DNA of 64,000 bases from Kalaharituber pfeilii (GCA_015179045.1 WHUZ01000007.1:1352501-1416500), one strand, 5' to 3'; counted from the first letter of the stretch, positions 1 through 10,555 are shown. Numbers and translations: made by a program. The notes: generated by a model not told the origin, from the sequence alone.

Positions 1-721
1 TACTTGACTCTGGCGCCCTCGACGTCCGAAGAAAAAAATTTCGATGGTCACTCTCCCGCCGCCTGGATTGAGTGCGGGCATGAGTATTTAGCATTCCCGC
101 CTGCCCGGTGCTGGCCCAGCTTGCCCGCTGCCCCAAGAACAGTGCAGTGCTTGAGTACTCGTACACAGTCCCACGGTCAGCTCCATAGCCCAACCCACCC
201 GGTCTCGGCACCGCAATCAGATCTGCTGCCCGCCCGCCTCCCACACGCCATTCCACCACCCCACCCGAGCACATTGCAAGGCCCAGCAGGGTGCAGCGCA
301 GAGGCATCTCAGTGGGACACACCCCGTCCGCGACATTCATAAAGCACCGGCCCGTGCACAAGCGGCCAGGTTGTGCCATTTTACGCACACCTGCATCAAA
401 TTATCAAATCCCTACCTGCCGATTTTCCCCAGAATACCATTCCACCCCACCAGACAGCAAACCCTCCCATTCGCTCCCCCCGCCTCCCACCCTCCCCCCT
501 CCCCTCCCCCCCGACAAACTAACCTGCTCTACTCTGTTCCACTGTTGCATCGTCAAACCTAAACCCCACACCGACAACGTTACATTCTGGCAGTTTCAAT
601 TACCAAATCCCTCTGGGTATCCCCTGCACTCCATCCTTCGCATCTAGTCCCTCGCAGGGCTCCTGTCACGATCATTACACACTTGCTGCCACCATCGCCA
701 CGCAGAAGCTCAGAGTACAGC
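1..721. other. 5' flank of the first F-box gene, no gene seen
   Basis: No open frame here looks coding. The stretch is C- and CT-rich, especially 470-520 with long runs of C and CCT. Pyrimidine-rich DNA just before a start codon is common in fungal promoters and leaders, so this is probably the promoter and 5' UTR of the gene that starts at 722. That role is inferred from position. Confidence 0.5.
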
Positions 722-2518
722 ATGACGCCTATAAAGACCTCGGACACTGTCCCCACAGTCAACATGCCTTCAAGCCCTACTGATCAGTGCTCACACTACT
801 ATCATCAAGATACAACGGGAATTTGTCAAACGTTCGAGATCAGTGACATTGGTGAAGTAGCTGTACCTACACAACATCAATTAGACAGACCTCTCTGGGT
901 CCCCATCCCATCCGACTCAGTTATATCGAGATCAAATTCAGCAGCAGACTTGACGAATTTGGTGTCTTCAGACGTAATGGAGCTCGACAACCGGGCACCC
1001 ATTGAGAGGCTTCCTGCCGAAATTTTTGGTAAGAGAAATAGCTTTATTCAGCCTTCCTTTGAGCTCATAATGAGCCTTAGATGCTGATACAGTGTAAATT
1101 TAGATCAAATTATGCCTCATCTAGCCATCACTACTCCTACCAATGGTTATACAACCCGCAATAAGGACCTCGCGTCTTGCCTTCTAGTATCACGTACTTT
1201 CCACTACCATACATTGGCTACTCTCTACTCACATGTCTCCTTTCCCCATTCCACAATATTCTCCAAGTTCCTATCTCATATCCAGAAGTATCCCGAACTG
1301 GGAGAGCTGGTAAGGAGAGCAGACTTTTCTTCATTTACTTCCGTTGGCTTGGGCAGGACAATGAGAATGAACTTTGAAATTCAAAAATTGACTGCCACAA
1401 CCCTGAAGGCATGCTTAACACTCACGCCTAAGCTGCAGGAATTTCTAGCGAATGAGTCCATGGGTATGGACATGGACTCTGGCGTGCTGCAGAAGTTGTT
1501 TTGTGATCTTCCATACCTTCAAGCATTGGATTTCTGTGGAATGACAGATAAGGAGTTTGTAGATGGCATGGCAAAAGTGCTTGTGCCCACGAACTCTTCG
1601 TTGCCGGAGAAAATGCCCATTAAACGAATCGGCTTGCATGGATGTACTACTGTTCATATGTCTAGCATCTCTACATTGCTTCCTCGCCTTCCTTTCCTCA
1701 CACATCTCGATCTCACACATATGCAAGTCACAGATGCTATGCTTCAGACCATCCCCCACACTGCCAGGTTAACCCATCTCTCACTATCGAGGTGTAATCG
1801 TTTGAAGGGGCCTGCTGTCGTGGACTTCCTCATTGAACATCCTGCTACCCAGAACTTGGTGTATCTGAACCTCCTATTTGAAACCTCTCGATACCGGTTA
1901 CTCTCTGTCAACGATGTCGATAAACTCCTCCCTAAGCTGCCATTCTCCCTCAAGTCATTGAATCTCTCGGGGGCTAAGATTGTCTCGGAACACGTACCAC
2001 TTTTGCGGCGTCTGGCTAAGCACCTGGAAGAACTGTCAATTGGGTATGCTGATCTAAGTGTCCAAGATGTCTGTAGCATCCTTGAGCCTGGCTACGCGGA
2101 GGACGAGGAGAACACAAAGGATCCGGTCAAACATACTCTTCACTACTTGGACTGCACTGGCATTGCGTCGATCAATCCAGCCGCACTCCTCTACATACAA
2201 ACTTGCAACCTCCTTTTGCCGAGCTCTTATCCGCTACAAGTTATTGAGCTCAGCGAGAAGGTGATTTCCGGATTGAAAGATCGCCCAGTCCCGGGAAAAA
2301 AGGTTGGATGGAGAGTAAAAGACCAGGGCCGCAGGGGATGGTTCGTTCGTGCCGAGGCCGGCGTCCACCCCAAAGGCGAAGAAGTCATTAAAAAGAGTCT
2401 AGCAGACGACGGAGACCGACCGTGGAAGATGGGCGGTAAATGGTGGGGTAATCGCAAGACAGGTTGCGCTATTGGCGAGATTAGTGGCATTTACGGATAC
2501 TACGGGTTTGGAATCTAA
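722..2518 (+). CDS. F-box / leucine-rich-repeat protein
   Basis: Two exons, 722-1028 and 1104-2518, are joined over a 75-nt GTAAGA...TTTAG intron and give 573 residues. Splicing restores the F-box: IERLPAEIF ends exon 1 and DQIMPHLA opens exon 2, followed by a typical 'CLLVSRTFHYHTLATLY' helix (F-box about residues 94-145). Residues about 190-430 hold degenerate leucine-rich repeats such as LTHLDLTHMQV, LTHLSLSRCNRL and SLKSLNLSGAKI. The C-terminus is basic and ends in a Gly/Tyr-rich tail. F-box/LRR proteins of the Grr1/Amn1 type usually bind Skp1 and choose substrates for SCF ubiquitin ligases; the substrate here is unknown. ATG 722 is the first ATG of the open frame, and a second lies 14 codons on. 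The family call is firm, the specific role is not. Confidence 0.85.
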
Positions 2519-2985
2519 CATGGAGTCCGCAACGGACTGCATCTGCTTTCCCATTTTAATCCTCTATTTGGACTACTGAGCACCGACCTCCAGTGGGCAG
2601 GTGCCTCCCAAGTTCCCAGCTTTTAATGACGGGAAACGAATTAAGCATCGTTTCATTTCGGTTATGGGCGAGTTTCTTGTATCGAGTGCTTTTCTTGATA
2701 TCTGGAACTGATGGAGTTTGCTTTGGAGTAACTTTTTTCTCGTGCCTCTTCATTGTCACTTGCTTCTTTCCTTCTTCCGTTTCTCACGTTTCACGATTGT
2801 GTCGGTTCCTCTTTTGCCCTAATGATGGGCGCCAGCGTGCTGAAATGGAGCCTCTACTTCAGGGGTCCAAGGAGGCGTTTTCTTTTGCGATTTACTTCCT
2901 CTCCACTTTGCTTTTATGTTATTGCATCAATCTTGATTCTTATAGGTATTCCTCCAGGGGTTTATGTGTTAGCATCTCATCTCTG

Positions 2986-3019
<34 letters not shown>

Positions 3020-3770
3020 GATTTATTTCTTTATTTTCTTTTTTTCTGTTCACGAATTTCATTTAAAACGAACCACTAACACTGAGACGTGATAGCATAT
3101 ATCTACGACGGTTCTTGTGTTCAATTTCATGATCTTTCTATATTGGCTTCTTTGTTTCAGCTGGTTCAAGCAAATTTGGGAAGGCGGTTGATTTTTGTTC
3201 TCATGAATATCATTATCACTAAAAAAAAGGGGGGTCTATTGGGTTGTTCCATGTTCTTTGTTTCTGAGTTTCTTTTTTATTTCATTTAATATGGATATTT
3301 TTTCTATTTTATTACTATGAAGGACAGCGGAAAGGAGACTATGGACGGCTGGGAAGTAAAGCGTGATGGACCACCCGGAGAATTCAGAGATTTCATACTA
3401 GCATGCTCTAGCACCATATCGTTAGCGGTACTTCAAGTAGAGACACTGCGACAGGCAGCTACGTGCACCTTGACAGAGCAACTGGAAGCGACTTCGCAAC
3501 CATAATGTCCCCACCTGCAAAACCTAAACGGATCGAATGCTCTCAGTGAGCTGAGTCATTTGTTCTAATTTTCCCGAAGATACCTGACTGCTCAAGTTCC
3601 CCTTGGGGCGAAGTTATAAGGATTTCTAAGCGCTTGACCCTGTCAATCCGATGGGAAGAGCCAATAGAAAGGGCTCAATACTGAAATGCCGAAAAAGAAG
3701 AGTAGCGCCGGCGCGTAACTGGTTGCTCGGAGTCATCTACCTCTCTGTGCTACTCAATATAACTCGCACG
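2519..3770. other. Intergenic / 3' flank with a T-then-A tract
   Basis: No convincing gene. The first 500 bases are T-rich and may be 3' UTR. At about 2986-3019 a run of roughly 20 T is followed at once by about 14 A, a perfect T/A inverted tract. A small frame at 3317-3505 has no recognisable content and is left uncalled. Confidence 0.5.
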
Positions 3771-3995
3771 CTGTGTAAATTACCCTCAACAGTCTCTCCA
3801 TCGCTGAATGTAGCTTGTGCGCTGTAACATTTACCCTCACCTGCATCGCCGCCGCTGCTCAACTCATGCATTGTCTAATTTATCCTCAACCGCACCCCAG
3901 CCGCAGAATTCAACTCCGGAACCTGTGTAAAATTTACCTGAATCACCTTCTGCCTCTGAATTCAACCCGCACGCTAACTACCCATCAACTGCTTG
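3771..3995. repeat. Degenerate ~50-bp tandem repeat (minisatellite)
   Basis: Four to five diverged units with a period near 50 bp start at about 3771, 3822, 3870, 3922 and 3974. Each opens with a variant of CTGTGTAAATTTACCCTCAAC, followed by a CGC/CTG-rich part ending near GAATTCAACTCG. Drift is heavy but the order of sub-motifs is kept, which indicates an old tandem array. It is not inside a gene I can support. Confidence 0.6.
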
Positions 3996-4370
3996 CATTT
4001 CAAGGGCAAAAAAGATTAAGATATCGCAGCTGCAAGTGCGCTCCGTAGGCGATAAACCTGGAGCTGCGCTCAGATCCGCCGATCCCAAGGGGTCTTGGCT
4101 CCTGGGCATAAAGCTGAACAAAACAGGTTGACCGGATCATTGTGGGTTTCTAGCAAACGGATCGCTTTACCCTCAAGTTTTCTATGTGCAACACACTCCT
4201 GCGGCATTAAAATAAGGTAGAAAAGATTCCTGTGGTCACAATCCTCCTGTATCCGTCATGCTTTCCATGCCCTCTCCGTTTCCATTAACCGCCTCTGAAA
4301 TATATTCTTCTGATTCCCGCAACATAAAGCTGCACTTCTTCCTCTCCACCCAGAAAAACCTTCCAACTTA

Positions 4371-4762
4371 TTATAATCCACCCCCAATTACCATTCCCCC
4401 GACCACTACCGCCATCACTCCCACTGCCAGTCCGGAAATTCCACCGCTACCGACAGAGATTCCCACTTTCGTTCCCGCAGATCCTATTTATTTCCCCCAT
4501 CATTGTTTAGAAAACACTCTCTTCTTTTTCACGGGATTGGTCAAAACCTACCGTCATCTTCGCTATCGCCATGATCATGAGTATGATTATACCCCTCCAC
4601 ACAATCTTCAACTCCCGTATCGGTGTGAGTATGGCAGTGGTTGTCGTCGGAGATGGTGATATCGGAGGTGTTGGTGAGATTGTGGGTGTGGACGTGCGCG
4701 GCAGTGAGAGTGGCGAGAGTGGCGAGAGTGGTGAGGAGGGTGAGGGAACGGAGAGAGGGCAT
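4371..4762 (-). CDS. Small secreted or anchored His-rich protein
   Basis: Exon 1 runs 4762-4552 and exon 2 runs 4483-4371, joined over a 68-nt GTAGGT...AATAG intron, giving 107 residues. The N-terminus is a clear signal peptide (basic MPSLR, then a Leu/Thr/Ala core ending in AAH). The mature part has Asn-x-Thr sites and a His/Cys cluster (NHCHTHTDTG, then DC, NHTHDHGD). It resembles the CHxH...C stretch I recall from small fungal secreted proteins and ZIP transporter N-termini, so metal binding is plausible. Exon 2 alone supplies the C-terminus: a small-residue linker and a Gly/Val-rich hydrophobic tail ending IGGGL. That tail fits a GPI signal or a single membrane helix. Unspliced, the frame stops five codons after the donor. 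Function is unknown, but the splice is well supported. Confidence 0.7.
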
Positions 4763-5534
4763 TTTTTTTGACGTTGTGTGAGGGGTTGAGGTTAGTTTGT
4801 ATGAGTGATTGCGATGGTAGAAGCGGAGAATTGGAGAAGTGAACAGGTAGGGGAGATACCAGTAGGAGAGGGTGGAAGAATATATTAGGTCGGCTAAGTT
4901 CGAATACTTTATGTTACACCTCACTATCTATAGATATTTTAGCTTCCGGGAAATAGGTTGACGCTTGATATGACGTTTTTTAATAAGAGTTTATGATATA
5001 TGTGCATATAAAACGTGTCTGCCGTCCCGGGGGCCCCCATGTTTCATCGGAGCGCATCCCAGTTCCCGACCACCCATAAGTTACCCGATTACAATACCCC
5101 TGTCAATCTCAACAACCATGAATTGTTTATCATATCTCTTGGGCGGGCAAAACCTCGCTAAATTCGATGCCCTAGTTTCACTGCTTTTGGCCTTGTCATG
5201 CCGATCAATCATATCAAAATGCAAACGTACACATTTACTTGCGGGATTGCACTCGCCTACTACGAGACTGACGAGGCTGCATAAACCCATGTTATATTGA
5301 CTGCCAGGACTAACTACATGATCTAATAGTTATGCTATGGCTGCTGGTGGTCTGGTTGGGCTGCTGGTACTGGTATTCTGTGGAAATAGTAAAAACAATA
5401 TTGGTTGCATAAATTCATGATATTTAATATCTCACTACAAGTGCATTGACCTTCCTCTCAAGCACTGTAATAAAAAACATCGAGAAGACATGTGCACTGT
5501 TCCTGTGCCTGAGATGTGCACTGGCATACAGGCA
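4763..5534. other. Intergenic, no gene seen
   Basis: Promoter side of the His-rich gene, then A/T-rich DNA. The frames at 5081-5300 overlap on both strands with no recognisable content. Nothing else is supported. Confidence 0.4.
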
Positions 5535-6132
5535 ACCCTGGCTATAACGAAGGCCAAGAATCCGACCGATTTTCTTCACTATAGCAAGCTTTCATTATAG
5601 CGACGGGTCACGTGCTGGCCCCAAGCAGGCAGGGGGTGAAAATATTGTCAAATGCGGAAATTTTCAGTGTATGATATTCAGGTCTCAAGTGCAAATTCAG
5701 TGACCGCCACCTCCTCAGCGCCCTCGCTGCGCTCGTAGAGTGCCCGAGGGGCTTGGTATGAGACTACCTCAACGCCGATTTGGACGCCCAGCTCTAGAGC
5801 AATGGAAGATATGTTGTGCTTGCCTGAAGGTGGGACAGTGCCCAGGAGAAATGACTTAGAAGACTTCTACAAATTATTCCCTAGCCCCGATGACAATTAT
5901 CTTCAAGTCTATGATATTGAAGCAGTCGATACACTAATAAGTTTTTTCTCTTTTTTGTATTGAGATAACTTAAATTAAATCACCACTATGCTAAGCCTAT
6001 TACATAAGGCAATACTGATGTCCCCTCCCCAGTATCTCACTATACAAAGTAGACTTTACCAGTTGCTGAATTAATCAGTCCTGAAAAGCCCTTCACTTTC
6101 ACTATAGCTCTTCTTTTCACTATAGCTAGGGT
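5535..6132. mobile_element. pogo/Fot-like MITE (non-autonomous Tc1-mariner type)
   Basis: The left end reads ACCCTGGCTATAACGAA. The right end, read on the minus strand, is ACCCTAGCTATAGTGAAA, so the ~600-bp unit has terminal inverted repeats. Sub-terminal copies of CACTATAGC recur at both ends, and a TA follows the right end, as in the TA target of this superfamily. No transposase frame remains inside. A related ~60-bp sub-terminal stretch (CGACCGATTTTC core) occurs in the opposite orientation at about 26160-26225. The superfamily assignment rests on the resemblance of the ends to fungal pogo/Fot elements and is inference. Confidence 0.6.
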
Positions 6133-6784
6133 ATTTTATAAGAGTTTGCAACCAGTAAATAGTAGCATAAGCCTAGGGTGAACACAAGCCCTGTCGCCCT
6201 GAACAATTTCCTGTTCGCGCGATTGTGATAAACCTTGCCCAGGACGTCAGCAGCAACTTGTACGTTCGCATTGTCGATACTGCATCATTAATTCAGCTGG
6301 CTGTTTGAAGGGCATTATGGCAACATCTAAATATTGAGCAATCTCATTGGGTGTGAAACAGATTTCTTTGGAGCTCTGATGGATGCGGGTCTTGCTCATT
6401 GCGGAAAGTTGTACTACCAGTTCAGGAATTACGCACCCGATCTTGGCGCTGGGTTTATTTCTAACCCGTCAGTTGCAGATGATAATTAGTGACGCATCTC
6501 GCATTCTCAACGCTCATGATCTATTAACCTCTCAGCTGAATAGCAGTATCAAGTATCCTCGAGTTCTCTCACCTGCAGAAGCCCTCAGAAACAATAGGCT
6601 GAGGAAGTTGGCTGTTCGAGATTGGAAGTTGGCGTTGTGCAACAGGGTGGATATGATGAGTATGGGTTTTTCTAATATTTTACAAGAGATACACCGGTAA
6701 CATGCAGACTTGAAAATACTCTGCCGCATTGGTAGTCTTTTCTGCTTGGTCCAGTTATATGATAATGTTGGAGAAAACCTTTTC

Positions 6785-7206
6785 GATGGCAGCAAAAATG
6801 CGCAGACTCCTGTTCAATGCCATAATGTTTTTAATTTAGCACCTAACTGTCTTAAGTGTGATGGCAACCATAATAAACCTACTTGGCGATACCAGATTGA
6901 AATGTTGCGACTGAATCCTATCCCAGATTAGACAATAATTCATAAATTCTCTCAGTTGAATTAAATGGAGAAAGAAGTGTCTATATTAGAAGATAACAGT
7001 GAAATATATATTTTATACATTTGAAATGCTAGTTTAGAAGGGATAGAATCTATTAGTTGCAATTGATAGTACTGAAAACGCGTCAATTTAGGGTGGACGT
7101 GCTTTTCTAACTAGAATAGTCTACGGGATCATGTACCAGACACTGTGTTGCTAAATAAAAAACATTGATGGCATTGAACAGGAGTCTGTGTGTTTTTGCT
7201 GGCATA
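6785..7206. repeat. Inverted repeat with ~66-bp arms
   Basis: The left arm (about 6785-6850) contains CAGACTCCTGTTCAATGCCA. The right arm (about 7138-7206) contains its reverse complement, TGGCATTGAACAGGAGTCTG, and the match extends inward through AATTTAGCA / TGCTAAATAAA. The arms are not quite identical and enclose about 290 bp. This could be a small foldback element or two copies of a larger repeat inserted head to head. Confidence 0.65.
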
Positions 7207-7415
7207 AAGAGAGATTGCTGGAGTCAATTCAGGGCGCTATGCAGTGCATAGCGTAAAAATGTAGCAGGGGCAGTGACAGGGCATGAGAAAGAGCGTTGGG
7301 CCAGCCTGGCCTTAATACCCCCCCCTTTTTGGGCCAGTCTGGCCCGAATTTCTTTTGGCTGGCCTTATTAACAGGGGAGCAACCAGACTAGCTAGACGGG
7401 GGGTCGTCCAAGGGT

Positions 7416-7434
7416 CCCCAGTTAATAACTGGGG
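7416..7434. repeat. Perfect short hairpin
   Basis: CCCCAGTT, a 3-base loop AAT, then AACTGGGG. It lies just before the tRNA-like box sequence that begins at 7439, so it may belong to the same relic element. No terminator role is suggested. Confidence 0.5.
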
Positions 7435-7438
7435 CTCC

Positions 7439-7482
7439 TGGTCTAGTGGCGCACCCCCCGGTTTTGACTCCAGCTTCAATTC
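7439..7482 (+). ncRNA. tRNA-like fragment (possible SINE head)
   Basis: TGGTCTAGTGG at 7439-7449 matches a pol III A box of the kind found in tRNA-Pro/Glu. GCTTCAATTCC at 7472-7482 resembles a B box. The spacing is shorter than in a real tRNA and no acceptor stem can be drawn, so this is at best a tRNA-derived repeat. It could be chance. Confidence 0.25.
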
Positions 7483-7748
7483 CTTATGCTATGATAGGTC
7501 TAAACTATAGTACGACCTACTGCAACCAAACAGGGCTTTCACTTCTCTACGGTTTCGCTACGGTTTCGCTGCGCTACGCTTCGCTTCACCTCCGTTACGT
7601 TCCAGCACTGTTAGTCAGTCAGCAGGTTCGGTTCCTTTGGTTTAGTACGGTTTATTCGGTTGTGTATAGGTACGAGGTTACGTAAGTGACTATTGGATTT
7701 ATGTTGAGGGATACTGATTGGTTGGTAGGAGTTTTAGAGCATGGGTGA

Positions 7749-8510
7749 CGAAGCCACCAACCAGAAGAAGCGCAAAACAAAGTGGAATATGTCATATTCC
7801 AGTTCACCTTAGCAGAAGCGGAGAAAAGGCTAGGATTTAGGCTTGACTTACTCGACGAGATACCTGTTGGGGAGATGTTGGGAGTCGTGGCAAGCGAGGA
7901 AGCCGTAGAAGCTGAGAAATTCAAAGACATCAAGCAAGAGGTGTATAGGTTAATCGTTAGATACCTCCGAATCGAAGGAAAGCCCACGGAAGCAGATGCA
8001 GATTTCAAAGAGAGCAACATCAGCCATTTGGTTTTTTCAATCCTAAGTCCAATAGTGGAGGGTTTTATGCTCAGGAGTGAGCGACCAAGTTTACGGTTGA
8101 GGACAGATAAAGAGATTGTTTCTAAAGATGGTGAGACAGGAGGAACAGAAGAGTTCGTTGTGGTAGATCGCATCACATATAAAGAAGAAAGGTTTATTCT
8201 TATTGTGGAGTCAAATCAATCGTCCCTCGGGCAAGCATTGAAGCAGTGTTTACTGGCACTGAAGGACATGGGTGATAACAATGGTGATGGAAGCAAGGTG
8301 TATGGTTTTGTTACAACCGGGAAATCTTGGCAAATGATCGAATACGATGGTAAATCGTTTCGAATGACAGAAGAGATGATCGTATTATTTCCGACGATGG
8401 ACCGAAACTCGAAGAGGTGGATTGAACACTATTCAGTTGTGGTGGATTGTATTTATTTTGCGTTAAGTCATGGAGGGATTGTTGCGAACGAAGTGGTTGC
8501 CCAAAGATAG
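7749..8510 (+). CDS. Nuclease-like family protein (PD-(D/E)XK-like), copy 1
   Basis: An open frame from 7749 to the TAG at 8508-8510. The product ends in a recognisable block: EEFVVVDRITY, then ERFILIVESN, then KQCLLALKDMG, YGFVTTGKSWQMI and CIYFALSHGGIV. I recognise this as a large lineage-expanded fungal family whose core looks like a restriction-endonuclease fold (a strand ending in E-x-K, then a helix). Here the tripod position reads E-S-N, not E-x-K, so catalysis may be lost. The start is unclear: the first in-frame ATG is at 7875, but similarity to copy 2 begins near 7765. An ATG at 7741 is in another frame, which suggests a one-base shift or a missed intron. Function in the cell is unknown. 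Confidence 0.55.
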   Translation, partial: RSHQPEEAQNKVEYVIFQFTLAEAEKRLGFRLDLLDEIPVGEMLGVVASEEAVEAEKFKDIKQEVYRLIVRYLRIEGKPTEADADFKESNISHLVFSILSPIVEGFMLRSERPSLRLRTDKEIVSKDGETGGTEEFVVVDRITYKEERFILIVESNQSSLGQALKQCLLALKDMGDNNGDGSKVYGFVTTGKSWQMIEYDGKSFRMTEEMIVLFPTMDRNSKRWIEHYSVVVDCIYFALSHGGIVANEVVAQR

Positions 8511-8690
8511 GCATACATAGTGGGTACTCCGGTATATGTGCTGGTTTTTTTTTCCCCAAACAACACTATTCAGTTGTGGTGGATTGTATCTATTTTGCAT
8601 TAAGTCATGGAGGGATTGTTGCAAAGGAAGTGGTTGCCCAAAGATAGGTATACGTAGTGGGGATATGTGGTGGTTCTTTTCCCCTAAAAG
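8425..8690 (+). repeat. Tandem duplication of the copy-1 gene 3' end
   Basis: The stretch from AACACTATTCAGTTGTGGTG at 8425 starts again at 8562, a shift of 137 bp, and covers the last ~28 codons, the stop and about 45 bases of 3' flank. The second unit still reads through the same C-terminal residues and stop with only a few changes (for example N to K near the end). It is downstream of the gene's stop, so it is not translated as part of copy 1. Confidence 0.85.
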
Positions 8691-8784
8691 TTGGTTGATT
8701 TGTTTAGTAATGGTTAATGGTATTCCGTTATGAATATTTATTTATGGATGAATATTATTATGATCATTTTTAGGTTTGGTGATC

Positions 8785-9186
8785 TCAAACCACATCCATA
8801 ACAAATTCCTCTTTTCCACCTGTCTCATCATCTACTGAAACAATCTGTTCCTCCCTGCGCAAACATAAGTCTCTTCTCATTTTGCATCTCAAACAACTCA
8901 GCACTGGACCAATAATGGCATATGCCAGATCACTGACATTAGCTTCGCTAAAGTCTGCAGTTGACACCGAAGGATATTCTTCAAATCCAATATGATCAAT
9001 GTTATATATGTTCTCTTTCAACTTTTTTAACACATCATCTCCCTTGCTAGATATCACTCCCCATCGCTGCAATTATATCACTAATGGGAACCACTTTGAT
9101 ATAACTGAAACTCAAAACCTAATCTCTTCTCTGTGTCCAGAAGAGATATGTTCGAATATGATTTAATCCACTTGTGCTTTTGCTTC
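8785..9186 (-). pseudogene. Nuclease-like family, copy 2 (broken, truncated)
   Basis: Reading the minus strand from about 9186, the translation parallels copy 1: EAKAQVD, then IIFEHI, GVISSKGDDV, SEANVSDLAYAIIGPVL and ETGGKEEFV. Three in-frame stops interrupt the N-terminal third (after QVD, after EEIRF and after PLVI), and the similarity ends at a stop just past KEEFVMD, before the nuclease-like core. Copies 1 and 2 are tail to tail, about 275 bp apart. The copy is certainly dead as a full-length gene. Confidence 0.7.
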
Positions 9187-10555
9187 TTTCCTTGTTACTC
9201 ACTGTGGTTATCAAAAACAAATAAATATTTTTTTTTTTTTTTTTGTCTTATCTCCTATTGTAACAAGTCCTGCTAACTGATTAGTATTAACTTACACAAA
9301 CAAAACTTGAACTCACAGGGGACACAAGCTCCTCACCGACTTTGCTTATCTAATCCTACAACAAATCATCAGTCCTTAAACTGAAAAAAAAAGGATAATT
9401 CGTAACCTACCTGAAGCGACCTTATTGTACCAACAAATGTATGATAGCGCGACCGGAGTGAAATATCTTACGCAAAAGGGTGGGTTAACCTGGATTATGA
9501 TACACCTTTGCCAAGGTGACAGGCTCGATCAGGAAGGGGGGCTAGCCATAAAGCGTAATTACAGGCATCCTGTCGTGCGAGCCTGGGAGAAGGGAACCAG
9601 CTCACACGATTTATCCCGGTTATCCTCAACGCCCTATCATACCAGTACATGAACTTCGTTGCATACCCGCAACCCCCTGTAGTTCGAAATTAATCCGAGT
9701 ACCCTCATACGTCAGGGGGCATCGCTCCCTGACACCACCATTTGAAAATAAATAAATTAGAGAACCTCATTCAATATCATACCCGACGGGTATATCTTAA
9801 CATGAAAATAAATAAATCAACGTAACCCTACGAACCACAAAAAAAGAAAGAAAAAAAAAAAGAAATATCAATTCTATTCATTCGTAATCATAACACTTAA
9901 GAGCAATCAAGATACCTAAAACAATCCTTTCCGTAATGCCTAAACACCAAATAATGCAAACCACTTGATAGAAGGAATAGTAACAAAAACAAAGAACCCG
10001 CCTCTAATAGACACCCTTAATTGGAATTCCATTGTTGAAAACCACCAGCAAACTAAACTAAACGCCAACACCAGTGACCTGAATGCCAATAAATCTCTTA
10101 ACCAAGCGTTGACGATCTACCAAAAGTCCCTGCATAGGCAGTCCATAACGCCGGAGCAAAGCATTAAGTTCAGCCGCTATAATATGCCATTAGCTGATAT
10201 ATATATAAATTAGAAATATACTGACTTACAACGCAGCCTATCGATAGCAGTTCCCAAACATGTTTTAGGTGCCATAGGCAGTTTGATCGCAATGCTGACG
10301 TACAGAGCTTCGGTGCCCCATCGTATAGCTATCAGATATGGCTTTAGCAACATCAAATCCCGTTGAAATATTGCTATAGCCAAAAAGGAAGAAGAGGCTA
10401 AGCGGGATCGTACGAATATGATGTATGGGGCGGGCAGTGGAATGGAACAGGGTGATTGGGGCGAACGAGGCGGCGGGGGTATTGAAGGGGTGGAGTACGT
10501 CGGAGGCGCTATCGGAGGCGCTGCTGAAGAGGGGATGGGTTGAAGGAGCGTGGGC
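9187..10555. other. Intergenic, AT-rich, no gene supported
   Basis: Contains a poly-T run near 9227-9244, an A/G-rich run near 9840-9863, and two copies of TGAAAATAAATAAAT (about 9743 and 9801). A 7-bp stem GTCAGGG/CCCTGAC lies at about 9712-9735. The small frame at 9965-10213 has no recognisable content. Confidence 0.4.

Larger units (their letters stand above)
6133..7740. other. Accessory intergenic DNA with repeats, no gene supported
   Basis: Open frames at 6383-6700 and 6710-6931 show nothing I recognise. The second lies partly in an arm of the inverted repeat at 6785-7206, so both are probably chance or relic frames. Between 7300 and 7380 GGGCCAGNCTGGCC occurs twice. A GC-rich stretch with repeated 'CGGTTTCGCT' lies at 7549-7600. 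Confidence 0.4.

Noticed and set aside
3317..3505. 62-residue frame with an ATG
   Set aside because: No recognisable content, no intron partner and no conserved neighbour. Likely chance.
8447..8733. Two short plus frames after the nuclease-like gene
   Set aside because: They are out-of-frame readings and the in-frame second unit of the 137-bp duplication, not separate genes.
9712..9735. GTCAGGG...CCCTGAC stem as a terminator or attachment site
   Set aside because: A 7-bp stem is expected by chance in 64 kb, and rho-independent terminators do not apply to a fungal nuclear genome.
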